A stretch of 64,000 nucleotides of DNA from an uncultured Sphingomonadaceae bacterium. Lineage in GTDB: Bacteria > Pseudomonadota > Alphaproteobacteria > Sphingomonadales > Sphingomonadaceae. Below, one piece after another: positions 30,401 through 38,198 of the stretch (positions are counted from its first letter, which is position 1; the number at the start of each line of letters is the position of its first letter). The position numbers and the translations under genes are program-made. The notes below the pieces were generated by a model that did no database searches, was not told where the DNA came from, and was given only the letters and a program-made list of their open reading frames with translations. The stretch covers positions 744,001 through 808,000 of the forward strand of contig CANMEE010000002.1 of assembly GCA_947496865.1 (NCBI GenBank), read 5' to 3'.

Positions 30401-31018
30401 GCTCGGATTAGTCGCTACCAAAGGAATGCTTCGGTCCATCGCCAAGGATATCAGGCCAGATTCTGCTGCCATTTCAATCGGATCATCGCGGCGCGAAAGC
30501 TCGATATACAGTCGATCCGGAAAATATTGTTGTAGCAGTGACAAATAAGATTCCGCCTCCGATTGCTGCTCTTCGGCCAGCAAACGGGTCACCGCGCCCT
30601 CGCCGCCTCCAGTAGAGGCCAGAAGGCCAGCGCCATGCTGCTCGAGCATCTCGATCGGAATATGGGCCTCTTGATCGGCCGGACGGTCAAGATGCGAGGC
30701 CGAGACCAAGCGGCAAAGATTTTGATATCCCTGCTCGTTCTGAGCAAACAGCGCTATCCAGTCTAAAGTCGGCTTATCACTCCCGCCACTTCCGGGCCGC
30801 GCCACCCTCAAAAAACAGCCTGTTATCGGTTGCACACCATTGGCACGGCAGCCGTCATCAAACGCCATAGAAGCGAAGAGACCGATCCGGTCGGTCAAAG
30901 CGACTGCAGGAAAACTACGCTCTTTCGCGACAGCTCCGATGGCCTTTGGCTCCATCGCACCGTCCAAAATTGTATAGGCAGAAAAAGCGCGCAAATGGAC
31001 AAACGGAATCTGTGACAT
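27497..31018 (-). CDS. dnaE: DNA polymerase III alpha subunit
   Basis: Replicative polymerase catalytic subunit, 1173 aa. The N-terminal PHP domain begins FVHLRAFSAYTILDGAM. The catalytic region carries GPGRGSGAGSVVAWAL near residue 360 and the PDFDIDF motif with two catalytic Asp near residue 400, with YGFNKSHAAAYALLAY further on. The C-terminal OB-fold region follows. It is the main dnaE rather than ImuC/DnaE2, since imuA and imuB are absent nearby and no SOS box is seen upstream. Confidence 0.95.
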   Translation of the reverse strand: MSQIPFVHLRAFSAYTILDGAMEPKAIGAVAKERSFPAVALTDRIGLFASMAFDDGCRANGVQPITGCFLRVARPGSGGSDKPTLDWIALFAQNEQGYQNLCRLVSASHLDRPADQEAHIPIEMLEQHGAGLLASTGGGEGAVTRLLAEEQQSEAESYLSLLQQYFPDRLYIELSRRDDPIEMAAESGLISLAMDRSIPLVATNPSCFAEPDFHEAHDAMKCIAQSAYVENDDRDKPSPHLWIKSDMVMEDLFSDLPEALENTLVIAQRCAYSPPRRAPILPSLAGDLAGEVEQLRRDATAGLEDRLAHVGGIEGAERKEYFDRLEFEINVIVNMGFPGYFLIVADFIKWAKEQDIPVGPGRGSGAGSVVAWALTITDLDPIKLGLLFERFLNPERVSMPDFDIDFCETRRGEVIRYVQEKYGTGQVAQIITFGKLKARAVLRDVGRVLQMPYGQVDRLTKLVPNHPTDPWDLKRALNGISELAQDYKQADVKRLFDLAMKLEGLPRHSSTHAAGVVIGDRPLDQLVPLYRDPRSDLPVTQFDMKFVEQAGLVKFDFLGLKTLSVLKKAVELLAERNIEVDLDALAWDDPKVFELLQRGDTVGVFQLESEGMRRTLAAVKPTNFGDIIALVSLYRPGPMDNIPLFGDRKNGRAELAYPHPLLEDILKETYGIIVYQEQVMQAAQIIAGYSLGEADMLRRAMGKKIQSEMDTQRSIFVEGAAKNGVEAPQANELFDLIDKFAGYGFNKSHAAAYALLAYQTAWLKAHYPHEFYAASMCFDMHQSDKLSIFVDDMKRLGVTILPPSINKSRPSFAVEEQEGALLAVRYALAGLKNVGEKAMQSLVAERAESGPFQSMDDFTNRVDPSGMNKRQMESLAAAGAFDEMEPNRAAVYEGADMLLSVANSAAEARISGQGGLFGEGGAGDMQAIRLPANSNWNLSEIMVRERDAYGFYFASHPVTQFQAVTSSHGAMTYAALCEEGPIAEGQRKPAVMAALVEGVRWRESKRGNRFVLADLSDSSGQFSGSCFEEEQCELLAEMAKDGSCALLNVELDQRSDDESPRVAIRRAQSMGGLEKTTRTRLELDVLDLDGLQELKNFLAPLAGGKSELIATVPSFDGEVAHVCLGRSFQLDAQVAETLSHVAGLANIRLGPATGSRPVRHRNSSLRPNLRLVS

Positions 31019-31113
31019 GATCAGACCCTAGCGCGCGCTAAAAATTTTAGCCACGATCAGATTAGGTCAACGCAAGCTATCGACCAGTTTTCCACAACTA
31101 GTTGATGATTTTG

Positions 31114-31587
31114 CTAAAGCAGCGTTTCAATCTCGCTCTTTAGCTGCTCGGGCTTTACCGCCGGCCCATGTCGCGCGACCACATTGCCATCCCGATCAAC
31201 AATGAATTTGGTAAAATTCCACTTGATTCGCGATCCCAGTAAACCGGATTTTTCAGACTTGAGGTATTTCCATAAGGGATCTGCATCATTGCCGTTCACG
31301 TCGACTTTGGCCATCAACGGAAAGCTCACCTCATAGTTAAGCGTGCAGAAATTCTTGATTTCCTCAGCATCACCAGGCTCTTGGTTACCAAATTGATTGC
31401 ATGGAAAGGCTAATATTTCCAGGCCCTTATCCGCATATTCTTGATGCAGTTTCTCCAGCCCCTCATATTGCGGCGTGAAACCACATTTTGATGCCGTGTT
31501 TACAATAAGGAGCACTTTGCCCTTATATTTGGATAGGTCCGACATCGAACCATCTGCTTGTTTAATTTCAAATTCAGTCATTTGCAT
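31114..31587 (-). CDS. Glutathione peroxidase (Cys type)
   Basis: 157 aa. Reduces hydroperoxides using glutathione or thioredoxin. The active-site motif NTASKCGFTPQYEGLEKL has the peroxidatic Cys at residue 36, the FPCNQFGNQEPG block holds the Gln, and WNFTKFIVDRDG the Trp-Asn. An ATG 6 bases downstream is an equally possible start. It stands alone between dnaE and lolD on the minus strand. Confidence 0.92.
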   Translation of the reverse strand: MQMTEFEIKQADGSMSDLSKYKGKVLLIVNTASKCGFTPQYEGLEKLHQEYADKGLEILAFPCNQFGNQEPGDAEEIKNFCTLNYEVSFPLMAKVDVNGNDADPLWKYLKSEKSGLLGSRIKWNFTKFIVDRDGNVVARHGPAVKPEQLKSEIETLL

Positions 31588-31688
31588 CGATGCACCCCAT
31601 TCTTTGCAATTTTATTCCCCCGTGATGTATATCAAATTGATATTCACCTACGAAATGTCAAAGCCTATCTTGCTTCGTTTTGAAAACG

Positions 31689-32372
31689 CTAGCTTAATAA
31701 TCCATCATGAAGGCGGACAACGCGGTCCATTTTTGCAGCCAAACGCTCATTATGCGTGGCAATGAGCGCAGCGCTGCCTTCTTCGCGGACCAGAGACATA
31801 AGCTCAGCGAGCACAATATCCGCCGTTGTTTCATCGAGATTACCGGTTGGTTCATCTGCCAAAACCAATTTCGGCGCATTTGCCAGCGCTCTGGCGACAG
31901 CCACACGTTGCTGCTCTCCGCCCGACAATTTGCTAGGCTTGTGATCTAATCGCTCACCAAGTCCCAAGCTGCGGAGCAGAGATTCTGCCCGTTCCTCTGC
32001 ATCTCTTTGCGATGTTCCAGCGATGAGCTGCGGCATCACAACATTTTCTGCAGCCGAAAAATCCGGTAGCAAGTGATGGAATTGATAGACGAATCCCAAC
32101 AGATCCCGACGGATACGAGTGTGGCCGCTGGCCGACATTTGCGCTGTTTCTTCGCCGTTGAGTTTGATGGACCCTTCAAACCCACCTTCAAGCAAACCGA
32201 CAGCTTGCAGCAAGGTTGATTTACCCGAACCGGAAGGACCAAGCAGCGCAACGATCTCGTTCGTCTTTATGTCTAGGTCAACGCCTTTCAAAACGTCAAT
32301 CTGTACATCACCTTGCTTAAAGCTCCGCTTTACAGCGCGAAGTTCGACAACCTTATTTCCGATATCATTCAT
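31689..32372 (-). CDS. lolD: Lipoprotein-releasing ABC transporter ATPase LolD
   Basis: ATP-binding subunit of LolCDE, which extracts outer-membrane lipoproteins from the inner membrane. Walker [14 protein letters not shown]-loop [12 protein letters not shown], signature [15 protein letters not shown] and Walker [10 protein letters not shown] are all intact. The start at 32372 (227 aa) overlaps the lolC stop by 8 bases; the longer frame from 32453 runs inside lolC and is rejected. Confidence 0.93.
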   Translation of the reverse strand: MNDIGNKVVELRAVKRSFKQGDVQIDVLKGVDLDIKTNEIVALLGPSGSGKSTLLQAVGLLEGGFEGSIKLNGEETAQMSASGHTRIRRDLLGFVYQFHHLLPDFSAAENVVMPQLIAGTSQRDAEERAESLLRSLGLGERLDHKPSKLSGGEQQRVAVARALANAPKLVLADEPTGNLDETTADIVLAELMSLVREEGSAALIATHNERLAAKMDRVVRLHDGLLS

Positions 32373-33615
32373 AGCGCAACACCTGCACTGGATCAGTGCT
32401 TGCCGCCTTGTAGGCAGGATAGAGTGTCGCCAGGAAGCTAAATAAGAGCGCAAGCATTGCTATACCGAACACCTCCATCGGATCGGTTCTCGCAGGCAGT
32501 TCCGTCAAGAACCGAATGGATGGATCCCAGAGGTTTTGCCCCGTAATCGTCTGCACAAAGTTGATCACATTCTGCCTGAAATAAATCGCGATTAATCCCA
32601 ACATTATGCCGGCTGCTATCCCTAGGGCTCCGATAGACGTGCCCACGGTGACAAATATTCGCGTCAACGAGGCCCGCGAGGCGCCCATGGTTCTCAATAT
32701 CGCAATATCCCTTGTTTTGGCGCGAACCAACATGATCAGCGATGACAGGATATTAAAAACCGCGACCAATATTATGATCGAGAGGATCACAAACATCACC
32801 ACGCGTTCCACCTGCAGCGTTTCAAACAAGGAAGCGTTCATGGACTTCCAATCAACCATCTGGGCACGACCATCTATTTTCGGATAGAGCGGTGCTATAA
32901 TTTCAGCGACATTATCAGCATCATTTGTCTTGATTTCGATCATTCCAATTTGGTCACCCAATAACATTAGCGTTTGGGCATCCTCCATAGGCATGATCAC
33001 AAAGGCTTTGTCATAATCATACACGCCGACTTCGAATATCGCGGCAACCTCATAGGATATCTCACGGGGCACGGTACCAAAGGGCGTAGATCTACCCTGA
33101 GGATTAATCACTGTGATACGACTTCCTACCTGAGCTCCCAATGTTACCGCTAATCGACTGCCGATGCCCACACGCCCCGCTCCGGGTTCTAAACGCCCGA
33201 GGTCGCCAGCAACGGTTTTCCCCTCCAATGTATCATTTACGAGAATGTCTGGAACCAGCATTCCCCGCACCAATATTGCCTCAACACGTCCGTTAAACGT
33301 TGTGAGAAGCGGTTGCTCAATCAACGGAGAAGCCGACACAACGCCTTCGGTTTTTCGTGTATCCTCCAGCAATTCACGCCAATCTGGCAGCCGACCGCCA
33401 TAGCCTTGGATTACTGCATGGCCGTTTAAACCTACAATCTTGTCAAATAGGTCCGCACGAAAACCATTCATTACGCTCATCACAACAATCAGCGCGGCAA
33501 CGCCGAGCATCACCGCGACCAGACTGATGCTGGCGACCAAAAAAATAAAGCCTTCCCCTTTTCCGGGTAGAAGATAGCGCTTGGCAATGACCCATTCATA
33601 ACGGGATAGAAGCAT
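32365..33615 (-). CDS. lolC: Lipoprotein-releasing ABC transporter permease LolC/LolE
   Basis: 416 aa with an N-terminal membrane segment ([23 protein letters not shown], residues 23-45), a large periplasmic loop, and three C-terminal membrane segments from about residue 270 on, the LolC/LolE (FtsX-like) topology. A single permease gene next to lolD suggests a LolCD- or LolFD-type arrangement with one permease type. The 480-base gap upstream holds an RNA candidate and the hsp20 control region. Confidence 0.92.
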   Translation of the reverse strand: MLLSRYEWVIAKRYLLPGKGEGFIFLVASISLVAVMLGVAALIVVMSVMNGFRADLFDKIVGLNGHAVIQGYGGRLPDWRELLEDTRKTEGVVSASPLIEQPLLTTFNGRVEAILVRGMLVPDILVNDTLEGKTVAGDLGRLEPGAGRVGIGSRLAVTLGAQVGSRITVINPQGRSTPFGTVPREISYEVAAIFEVGVYDYDKAFVIMPMEDAQTLMLLGDQIGMIEIKTNDADNVAEIIAPLYPKIDGRAQMVDWKSMNASLFETLQVERVVMFVILSIIILVAVFNILSSLIMLVRAKTRDIAILRTMGASRASLTRIFVTVGTSIGALGIAAGIMLGLIAIYFRQNVINFVQTITGQNLWDPSIRFLTELPARTDPMEVFGIAMLALLFSFLATLYPAYKAASTDPVQVLRYE

Positions 33616-33814
33616 AGGGGTTTGATCTTCCTGAAAAAACTATTGTGGCTTTACGGTTGCGAGGCGGCACAGGCAAGAGTGATACTCGCTAAAATGCTGT
33701 GGCCATTATGACACAAGCCTGAACCAATATTGCATATTTGTGAAAATTTGCATGACAATAGCGGCCATGGCGATCAGAGATAGTGACAGAATCAATTACC
33801 GCTTAATGGTCATG

Positions 33815-33947
33815 GTTCAGGGATCCTTTCTGGTTCCGCCGGATGTTGGGGGACAAACGGCGTTGAATAAGACAGGAAAACAGGGGGACGATATTATCGT
33901 CACCATTTTCGCCCGGGGTCAGAAATGGCTCCGGGCGTTTTTGTTTT
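33815..33947 (+). ncRNA. Candidate structured small RNA ending in a strong terminator
   Basis: No credible protein starts here. The stretch holds a hairpin CGCCG (33837-33841) with CGGCG (33858-33862) enclosing a G-rich loop, a perfect 6-bp hairpin GACGAT/ATCGTC (33887-33901), then an intrinsic terminator (33910-33947). The 5' end is estimated; no convincing promoter is seen, only a weak TTAATG -10 at 33803-33808. Bases 33616-33800 hold nothing else I can name. It ends before the hsp20 promoter, so it is not the hsp20 leader. I cannot assign it to a known sRNA family. Confidence 0.55.
33910..33947 (+). terminator. Intrinsic terminator of the sRNA candidate
   Basis: CGCCCGG (33910-33916) pairs perfectly with CCGGGCG (33931-33937) around a 14-base loop, followed by TTTTTGTTTT. 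There is no plus-strand protein gene upstream for it to serve. Confidence 0.85.
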
Positions 33948-33974
33948 CAACCAATTCCGCCACATAAAAAGCCT

Positions 33975-34000
33975 CTTGAATTCAAGAAACGAGTTAATAT
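33975..34000 (+). promoter_or_regulatory. Candidate heat-shock (RpoH) promoter of hsp20
   Basis: CTTGAA (33975-33980) matches the sigma-32 -35 element. TAATAT (33995-34000) can serve as the -10 after a 14-base spacer. It is followed by a structured leader and the hsp20 start. The -10 match is only fair. Confidence 0.5.
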
Positions 34001-34005
34001 CTTGG

Positions 34006-34094
34006 GTAAGCGAGATGCCGTTTTGGATCTCGCACCACAGAACCGGACGCCATTTTGGGTCCACAATTTTAATTGCTCACATGAGGATAAAGAT
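34006..34094 (+). promoter_or_regulatory. ROSE-like RNA thermometer in the hsp20 leader
   Basis: Three hairpins precede the start codon: GCGAGAT/ATCTCGC (34010-34016 with 34027-34033), GGAC/GTCC (34045-34048 with 34059-34062), and a last one in which TTGCTC (34073-34078) faces GAGGAT (34083-34088) over a 4-base loop. That last stem buries the Shine-Dalgarno GAGGA and leaves a G-G mismatch, the signature of ROSE elements that melt on heating. The leader length of about 90 bases also fits. Confidence 0.7.
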
Positions 34095-34574
34095 ATGAAC
34101 CGTTTTGATTTTACCCCCTATCGCCGTTCTACCGTTGGTTTTGATCGGCTTTTTGATTTGCTCGAGAATAATGCGCGAGCCCAACAATCTGAAAATTATC
34201 CCCCCTTCAACATCGAACGCAGCGGTGAAGATCATTATCGGATCACGCTGGCCGTTGCCGGTTTCAAAGATGACGAAGTTGAAATTACCGCGCAGCAGAA
34301 TTTACTGCTAGTCGCAGGCAATAAGGGCAGTGACGAAAATGACGGCAAGCAATTCCTGCATATGGGCATTGCCAACCGCAATTTTGAGCGCCGTTTTGAA
34401 CTCGCCGATTTTGTTCGTGTCGACAACGCGGTGCTGAGCGATGGTTTGCTAGTGATTGATTTGGTACGCGAAATTCCAGATGCTATGAAACCCCAGAAAA
34501 TCGCGATTAACGCTGGTGATAATGTCACCAAAATTGCACATAAACCCAAAAAATCAAACGATAAGGCTGCTTAA
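34095..34574 (+). CDS. Small heat-shock protein Hsp20 (IbpA type)
   Basis: 159-aa ATP-independent holdase. The N-terminal segment (FDRLFDLLENNA) precedes an alpha-crystallin domain at about 35-130 (PPFNIERSGEDHYRITLAVAGF and the ERRFELADFVRVDNAVLSDGLL stretch). A Lys-rich tail follows. The ATG at 34095 is preceded by GAGGA in the ROSE-like hairpin; a TTG at 34002 would place the leader inside the protein and is rejected. An intrinsic terminator follows 23 bases after the stop. Confidence 0.92.
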   Translation: MNRFDFTPYRRSTVGFDRLFDLLENNARAQQSENYPPFNIERSGEDHYRITLAVAGFKDDEVEITAQQNLLLVAGNKGSDENDGKQFLHMGIANRNFERRFELADFVRVDNAVLSDGLLVIDLVREIPDAMKPQKIAINAGDNVTKIAHKPKKSNDKAA

Positions 34575-34596
34575 ACCCTAGTCGACAAAACTTTAG

Positions 34597-34628
34597 AAGG
34601 CAGCCAGATAGTTTTGGCTGCCTTTTTT
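34597..34628 (+). terminator. hsp20 terminator
   Basis: AAGGCAGCCA (34597-34606) pairs with TGGCTGCCTT (34615-34624) and runs into TTTTTT (34623-34628). Confidence 0.88.
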
Positions 34629-34649
34629 GACTCTCCGTCTAAAACGAGC

Positions 34650-34686
34650 AAAAAATGGGGCAGCCAGATGAGGATCCGACTGCCCC
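34650..34686 (-). terminator. Terminator of the crp/fnr gene
   Basis: On the minus strand GGGGCAG (34686-34680) pairs with CTGCCCC (34663-34657) and is followed by ATTTTTTGC. A further hairpin with arms TGACAC/GTGTCA occupies about 34687-34705, between this terminator and the gene end. The CAGCCAGAT stretch is shared with the hsp20 terminator. Confidence 0.65.
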
Positions 34687-34747
34687 TGACACCCGCGTGG
34701 TGTCACTCTTGACGAAATTAGCCCGGGTCGCAAATGGCCAACTTCGC

Positions 34748-35434
34748 TCAAGAATCCGCATTGGCAATATTGGAAAGAGTTGCGTGATTCAATATCCGCA
34801 CCTTCCCACTTTCAACCGAAACAATGTCATCTTCTGACCAGGTTGAAAGTTGCCTATTAATATGTTCTCGCGACATGCCGGCAAAATTGCCGAGTTCGCT
34901 TTGACTCAAATCCAGTTTTAAACGCCCTTCTTCTGCGCCGACGACTGATAATCTTAAAAGGTAACGCGCTAGACGCGGCCCGGATGTATAAGCTCTGTCA
35001 CCCTCTATCATAGTATTGGCGGTCCTAATGCGGTTTGCCATGACTTTGAGAAGACGTAATGCCATATTTTTATGGTTTTTCAAAATATCTTCAAAAGCTG
35101 TCCGCGTGATGGTCAATGCCGTCGTAGGTTCAATAGCGGTCACGCTTGCCGTTCTTTCACCACCATCAAGCAAAGCAATTTCGCCCAAAACCTGACCTGG
35201 CTCAGCATAGTCCAATATAATCTCATGACCATTGCTGGCGATCATACTGGTTCGCGCATTGCCTGATAATAATATCAGTAATGAGTTTCCAGGATCACCC
35301 TGCATGATCAATTCATCCCCTTTTTGATATTGTACGAAATGCCCGCGCAATATCAAATCTGCTAGTTCGGCCTCATCACAATCAGCAAATAAACTATGCT
35401 CTGCCAGTATGTTCGCGAGTTCTTCGGCTTTCAC
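34748..35434 (-). CDS. Crp/Fnr-family transcriptional regulator
   Basis: 228 aa. Residues 10-125 form a cyclic-nucleotide-binding-type beta roll (GQVLGEIALLDGGERTASV resembles the phosphate-binding cassette), joined by a long helix to a winged HTH near 165-215. The recognition helix SREHINRQL carries the R-E-x3-R pattern of CRP, which predicts TGTGA-type half-sites. No N-terminal cysteine cluster is present, so it is not an oxygen-sensing FNR. A CRP-like site and a CtrA-like site lie upstream. Confidence 0.85.
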   Translation of the reverse strand: MKAEELANILAEHSLFADCDEAELADLILRGHFVQYQKGDELIMQGDPGNSLLILLSGNARTSMIASNGHEIILDYAEPGQVLGEIALLDGGERTASVTAIEPTTALTITRTAFEDILKNHKNMALRLLKVMANRIRTANTMIEGDRAYTSGPRLARYLLRLSVVGAEEGRLKLDLSQSELGNFAGMSREHINRQLSTWSEDDIVSVESGKVRILNHATLSNIANADS

Positions 35435-35462
35435 TAACGCTGTCCCATTCCAAATCGCTTAC

Positions 35463-35487
35463 ATTGGTTAACTGGTTGATAACCAAT
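35463..35487 (-). promoter_or_regulatory. CtrA-like box within an inverted repeat, upstream of the crp/fnr gene
   Basis: ATTGGTTA (35463-35470) and TAACCAAT (35480-35487) are perfect inverted arms. Read on the minus strand the centre is TTAT-N7-TTAACC (35482-35466), one mismatch from the CtrA consensus TTAA-N7-TTAA. It lies about 30-50 bases upstream of the start codon, where a promoter should be. Confidence 0.4.
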
Positions 35488-35501
35488 TCCCAATGCTTGA
35501 A

Positions 35502-35517
35502 TGTGACAATAGTCACT
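35502..35517. promoter_or_regulatory. CRP-like binding site
   Basis: TGTGA-CAATAG-TCACT matches TGTGA-N6-TCACA at 9 of 10 positions. It lies about 70 bases upstream of the crp/fnr start and 24 bases beyond the pyrG stop, so autoregulation is the simplest reading. Confidence 0.5.
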
Positions 35518-35540
35518 TTGTGTAAAAAGGATTGGATAAA

Positions 35541-37172
35541 TTAGACAAGTCGACTTTGTTTTACCGCTGCTGCGATAAAAGAGGCAAAGAGCGGATGCGG
35601 ATCAAACGGCTTGCTCTTGAGTTCGGGATGATATTGTACCCCGACAAACCAGCTATGGTCTGGCCGCTCAACAATCTCGGGAAGCTCGCCATCAGGGGAC
35701 ATTCCCGAGAATATTAAGCCGGTCTGCTCCAGTCTTTCGACATAGCCTTTATTCACTTCATAACGATGGCGATGGCGCTCGCTGATAACTTCAGAACCGT
35801 AAATTTCTGCGACTTTCGAGCCCTGCTGCAATCGTGCTTCATAAGCACCAAGCCGCATGGTTCCGCCCAGATCGCCGCCCGATTCTCGCTTTTGCAGTCC
35901 TTCTTCCGTCATCCATTCGGTAATCAAACCAACAATAGGCTCTGCGGTTTCACCGAATTCGGTTGTCGAAGCGGCATCAATGCCTGCCTGATTGCGCGCC
36001 GCTTCCACACAGGCCATTTGCATGCCCAGACAAATACCAAAAAACGGTACATCATGCTCGCGAGCGAATCGAACGGAGCCCAGCTTACCTTCACTGCCAC
36101 GCTCTCCAAAGCCGCCCGGCACCAGAATTGCGTGCAATGGTTCCAGATTGGCCGCCAGATCGCTTTCATCTTCAAACAATTCCGCGTCAAGCCAGCGCAC
36201 CTGCACTTTGACCCGATTCGCTAAGCCGCCGTGAAACAACGCTTCTTGCAGAGACTTATAGGCATCTTGCAGCCCGACATATTTTCCAACGACGCCAACA
36301 ATGACTTCGCCTTCCGGATTTTCAATCCGTTCCATCACGTCGTTCCAACGTGTCAGGTCGGGTTCCGGTGCGTTAATAATCCCAAACGCGTTCAAAACTT
36401 CGCGGTCCAAGCCTTCTTCATGATATTGTAGAGGCACATTATAGATGCTGCTCGCGTCTAACGCGGGGATAACCGCTTCTTTACGGACGTTGCAGAATTG
36501 AGCGATTTTTGCACGATCGCTATCTGGTAGCTCATGCTCGCAACGACAAAGCAAAATATCCGGCTGTATCCCCAGAGAAGTCAGTTCTCGCACGCTATGT
36601 TGTGTGGGCTTGGTCTTCAACTCTCCGGCTGCGGCAATATAGGGAACCAGCGTGACGTGCACCGAAATAGCATTGGCACGACCCACCTTGTTGCGTAGCT
36701 GCCGAATCGCTTCGATAAACGGAAGGCTCTCAATATCGCCAACTGTGCCGCCAATTTCACAGAGTACGAAATCGATGCCGTCGAGCTTGTCCTGGGCAAA
36801 TTCCTGAATCGCATCGGTCACGTGCGGGATAACCTGTACAGTGGCGCCGAGATAGTCGCCGCGTCGCTCTTTGGTAATTATCGACTGATAGATTCGCCCT
36901 GACGTTACGTTGTCGGACTGCAACGAGGGCACGCCGGTAAAGCGTTCATAATGCCCCAGATCGAGATCGGTTTCAGCGCCATCATCAGTGACATAGACTT
37001 CGCCATGCTGATAAGGCGACATCGTTCCCGGATCGACGTTCAGATAGGGATCCAACTTGCGAATTCGCACCGAATATCCACGTGCTTGAAGAAGCGCGCC
37101 GAGGCTCGCTGCCATGAGACCTTTGCCAAGTGAGGAGACCACACCGCCGGTAATAAAAATGTATCGCGCCAT
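35541..37172 (-). CDS. pyrG: CTP synthase
   Basis: Aminates UTP to CTP using glutamine. The N-terminal synthetase starts [19 protein letters not shown]. The C-terminal glutamine amidotransferase has its nucleophile in [18 protein letters not shown] near residue 380 and the His-Glu of [13 protein letters not shown] near residue 515. 543 aa is full length. secG lies 137 bases upstream on the same strand. Confidence 0.96.
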   Translation of the reverse strand: MARYIFITGGVVSSLGKGLMAASLGALLQARGYSVRIRKLDPYLNVDPGTMSPYQHGEVYVTDDGAETDLDLGHYERFTGVPSLQSDNVTSGRIYQSIITKERRGDYLGATVQVIPHVTDAIQEFAQDKLDGIDFVLCEIGGTVGDIESLPFIEAIRQLRNKVGRANAISVHVTLVPYIAAAGELKTKPTQHSVRELTSLGIQPDILLCRCEHELPDSDRAKIAQFCNVRKEAVIPALDASSIYNVPLQYHEEGLDREVLNAFGIINAPEPDLTRWNDVMERIENPEGEVIVGVVGKYVGLQDAYKSLQEALFHGGLANRVKVQVRWLDAELFEDESDLAANLEPLHAILVPGGFGERGSEGKLGSVRFAREHDVPFFGICLGMQMACVEAARNQAGIDAASTTEFGETAEPIVGLITEWMTEEGLQKRESGGDLGGTMRLGAYEARLQQGSKVAEIYGSEVISERHRHRYEVNKGYVERLEQTGLIFSGMSPDGELPEIVERPDHSWFVGVQYHPELKSKPFDPHPLFASFIAAAVKQSRLV

Positions 37173-37309
37173 GGGAGGAAAGGCTTAAGGCGTGTCCGAC
37201 CGAAATGGCAAGCGTGCGAATCCGAAAAAGCGAAATTTATTTTCAAACGGAACTAAATTTTACGTCGAAACACATGATGCGACAAATTTTCAGCTATTGA
37301 CTGATCAGC

Positions 37310-37702
37310 TTACTGATCAAGCGGAACCGTGCCCTCTGCAGGGGCTTCTTCGGCTGCCTGTGTCGCCGCCGCAGCTAGCGGGTCATCACCAACCAACGGA
37401 ACCGCATCTGTCGGTGCAGCAGGAGCCACGGGGATGCTGGTGTCGCGTTCCAGAGTTTGATCGATTGTGGATGGCTGCCCTTCAGATGCTGCCAAAAAGG
37501 CTAACGAAATGGACAAAACAACGAACAGAACCGCTAGGACAGTGGTTGTCCGGGTCAATAAATCTGCCGCGCCGCGTGCAGACATCATTCCGGAAGGACT
37601 GCCGCCGACACCCAGACCGCCGCCTTCCGACCGCTGCATCAAAATAACGCCAACTAGGGCTGCTGCGACAATCGCCTGAACAACGGTGAGAAATAGAAAC
37701 AT
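37310..37702 (-). CDS. secG: Preprotein translocase subunit SecG
   Basis: 130 aa with two membrane segments (residues 2-20 and 52-70) joined by the typical glycine-rich loop QRSEGGGLGVGGSPSGMMSARG. The C-terminal tail is Ala/Pro-rich and acidic, as in alphaproteobacterial SecG. In many alphaproteobacteria secG lies between tpiA and pyrG, as here. The 277 bases upstream (37703-37979) hold no gene that I can support. Confidence 0.93.
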   Translation of the reverse strand: MFLFLTVVQAIVAAALVGVILMQRSEGGGLGVGGSPSGMMSARGAADLLTRTTTVLAVLFVVLSISLAFLAASEGQPSTIDQTLERDTSIPVAPAAPTDAVPLVGDDPLAAAATQAAEEAPAEGTVPLDQ

Positions 37703-37979
37703 ATGTGGATCCGAACGTAATGGTTTATCTTTGTGCAGCGCACATAGCGATTGGACGGTGTGAGTTCAAGCGGTGAAACACCTGCGATCGGCGGTTGCCG
37801 CGAAGACAAATTAACAAGCTAAACAGTCAACCCTGAGTATCGGTTCACATTATTGTCGCTATGCTGCCCTTGTGACACCAAAAATCGGGGGCTAAATTAT
37901 CATCAAACAAACGAGTTATGAAAGCCTCAAAAGCGCATGATGCGAGATTGGCTTTAGCGGTTTCATCTATTGAAATTGT

Positions 37980-38198
37980 CTATTTGTAAACAGCGCGCCT
38001 ATCGCCAAAGTCTCGCACCCGTTTGCGCCAGGTGCGATAGCTGCCAGCTTTCAAATTGCTGCGCATGATCACTTTGACCTGATCTGGAGTAACACCGTGC
38101 AATTTGCGGATCGTATCAAAAGGCACATGATCGCTCAGCGCCATTTCTATAATTTCACTCAATACACCTTCCGACAAATCTGGAGATTTTGCCATCAA
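37980..38198 (-). CDS. DUF2805 / TIGR03643 family small protein
   Basis: 72 aa, with an IIEMALSDHVPFDTIRKLHGVT helical block and a VIMRSNLKAGSYRTWRKRV block that match the family pattern I know. Function unknown; the spacing of helices resembles a small HTH-like domain. Its start overlaps the tpiA stop by 4 bases (ATGA), so it is probably translated with tpiA. Confidence 0.75.
   Translation of the reverse strand: MMAKSPDLSEGVLSEIIEMALSDHVPFDTIRKLHGVTPDQVKVIMRSNLKAGSYRTWRKRVRDFGDRRAVYK

Noticed and set aside
33816..33837. Possible SOS box (two GTTC motifs)
   Set aside because: The two GTTC motifs are separated by 14 bases, not the 7 required.
33740..33967. 75-codon open frame on the plus strand
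   Set aside because: It runs through two hairpins and an intrinsic terminator with T-run, has no ribosome binding site, and its composition looks non-coding; an RNA is the better reading.
34002..34094. TTG-initiated N-terminal extension of Hsp20
   Set aside because: The added residues are unlike Hsp20 and the stretch forms the ROSE-like leader; the ATG at 34095 has its own Shine-Dalgarno.
37703..37979. tRNA or small gene between secG and the DUF2805 gene
   Set aside because: No cloverleaf, no supported open frame, and only short weak hairpins such as GGTGT/ACACC were found.
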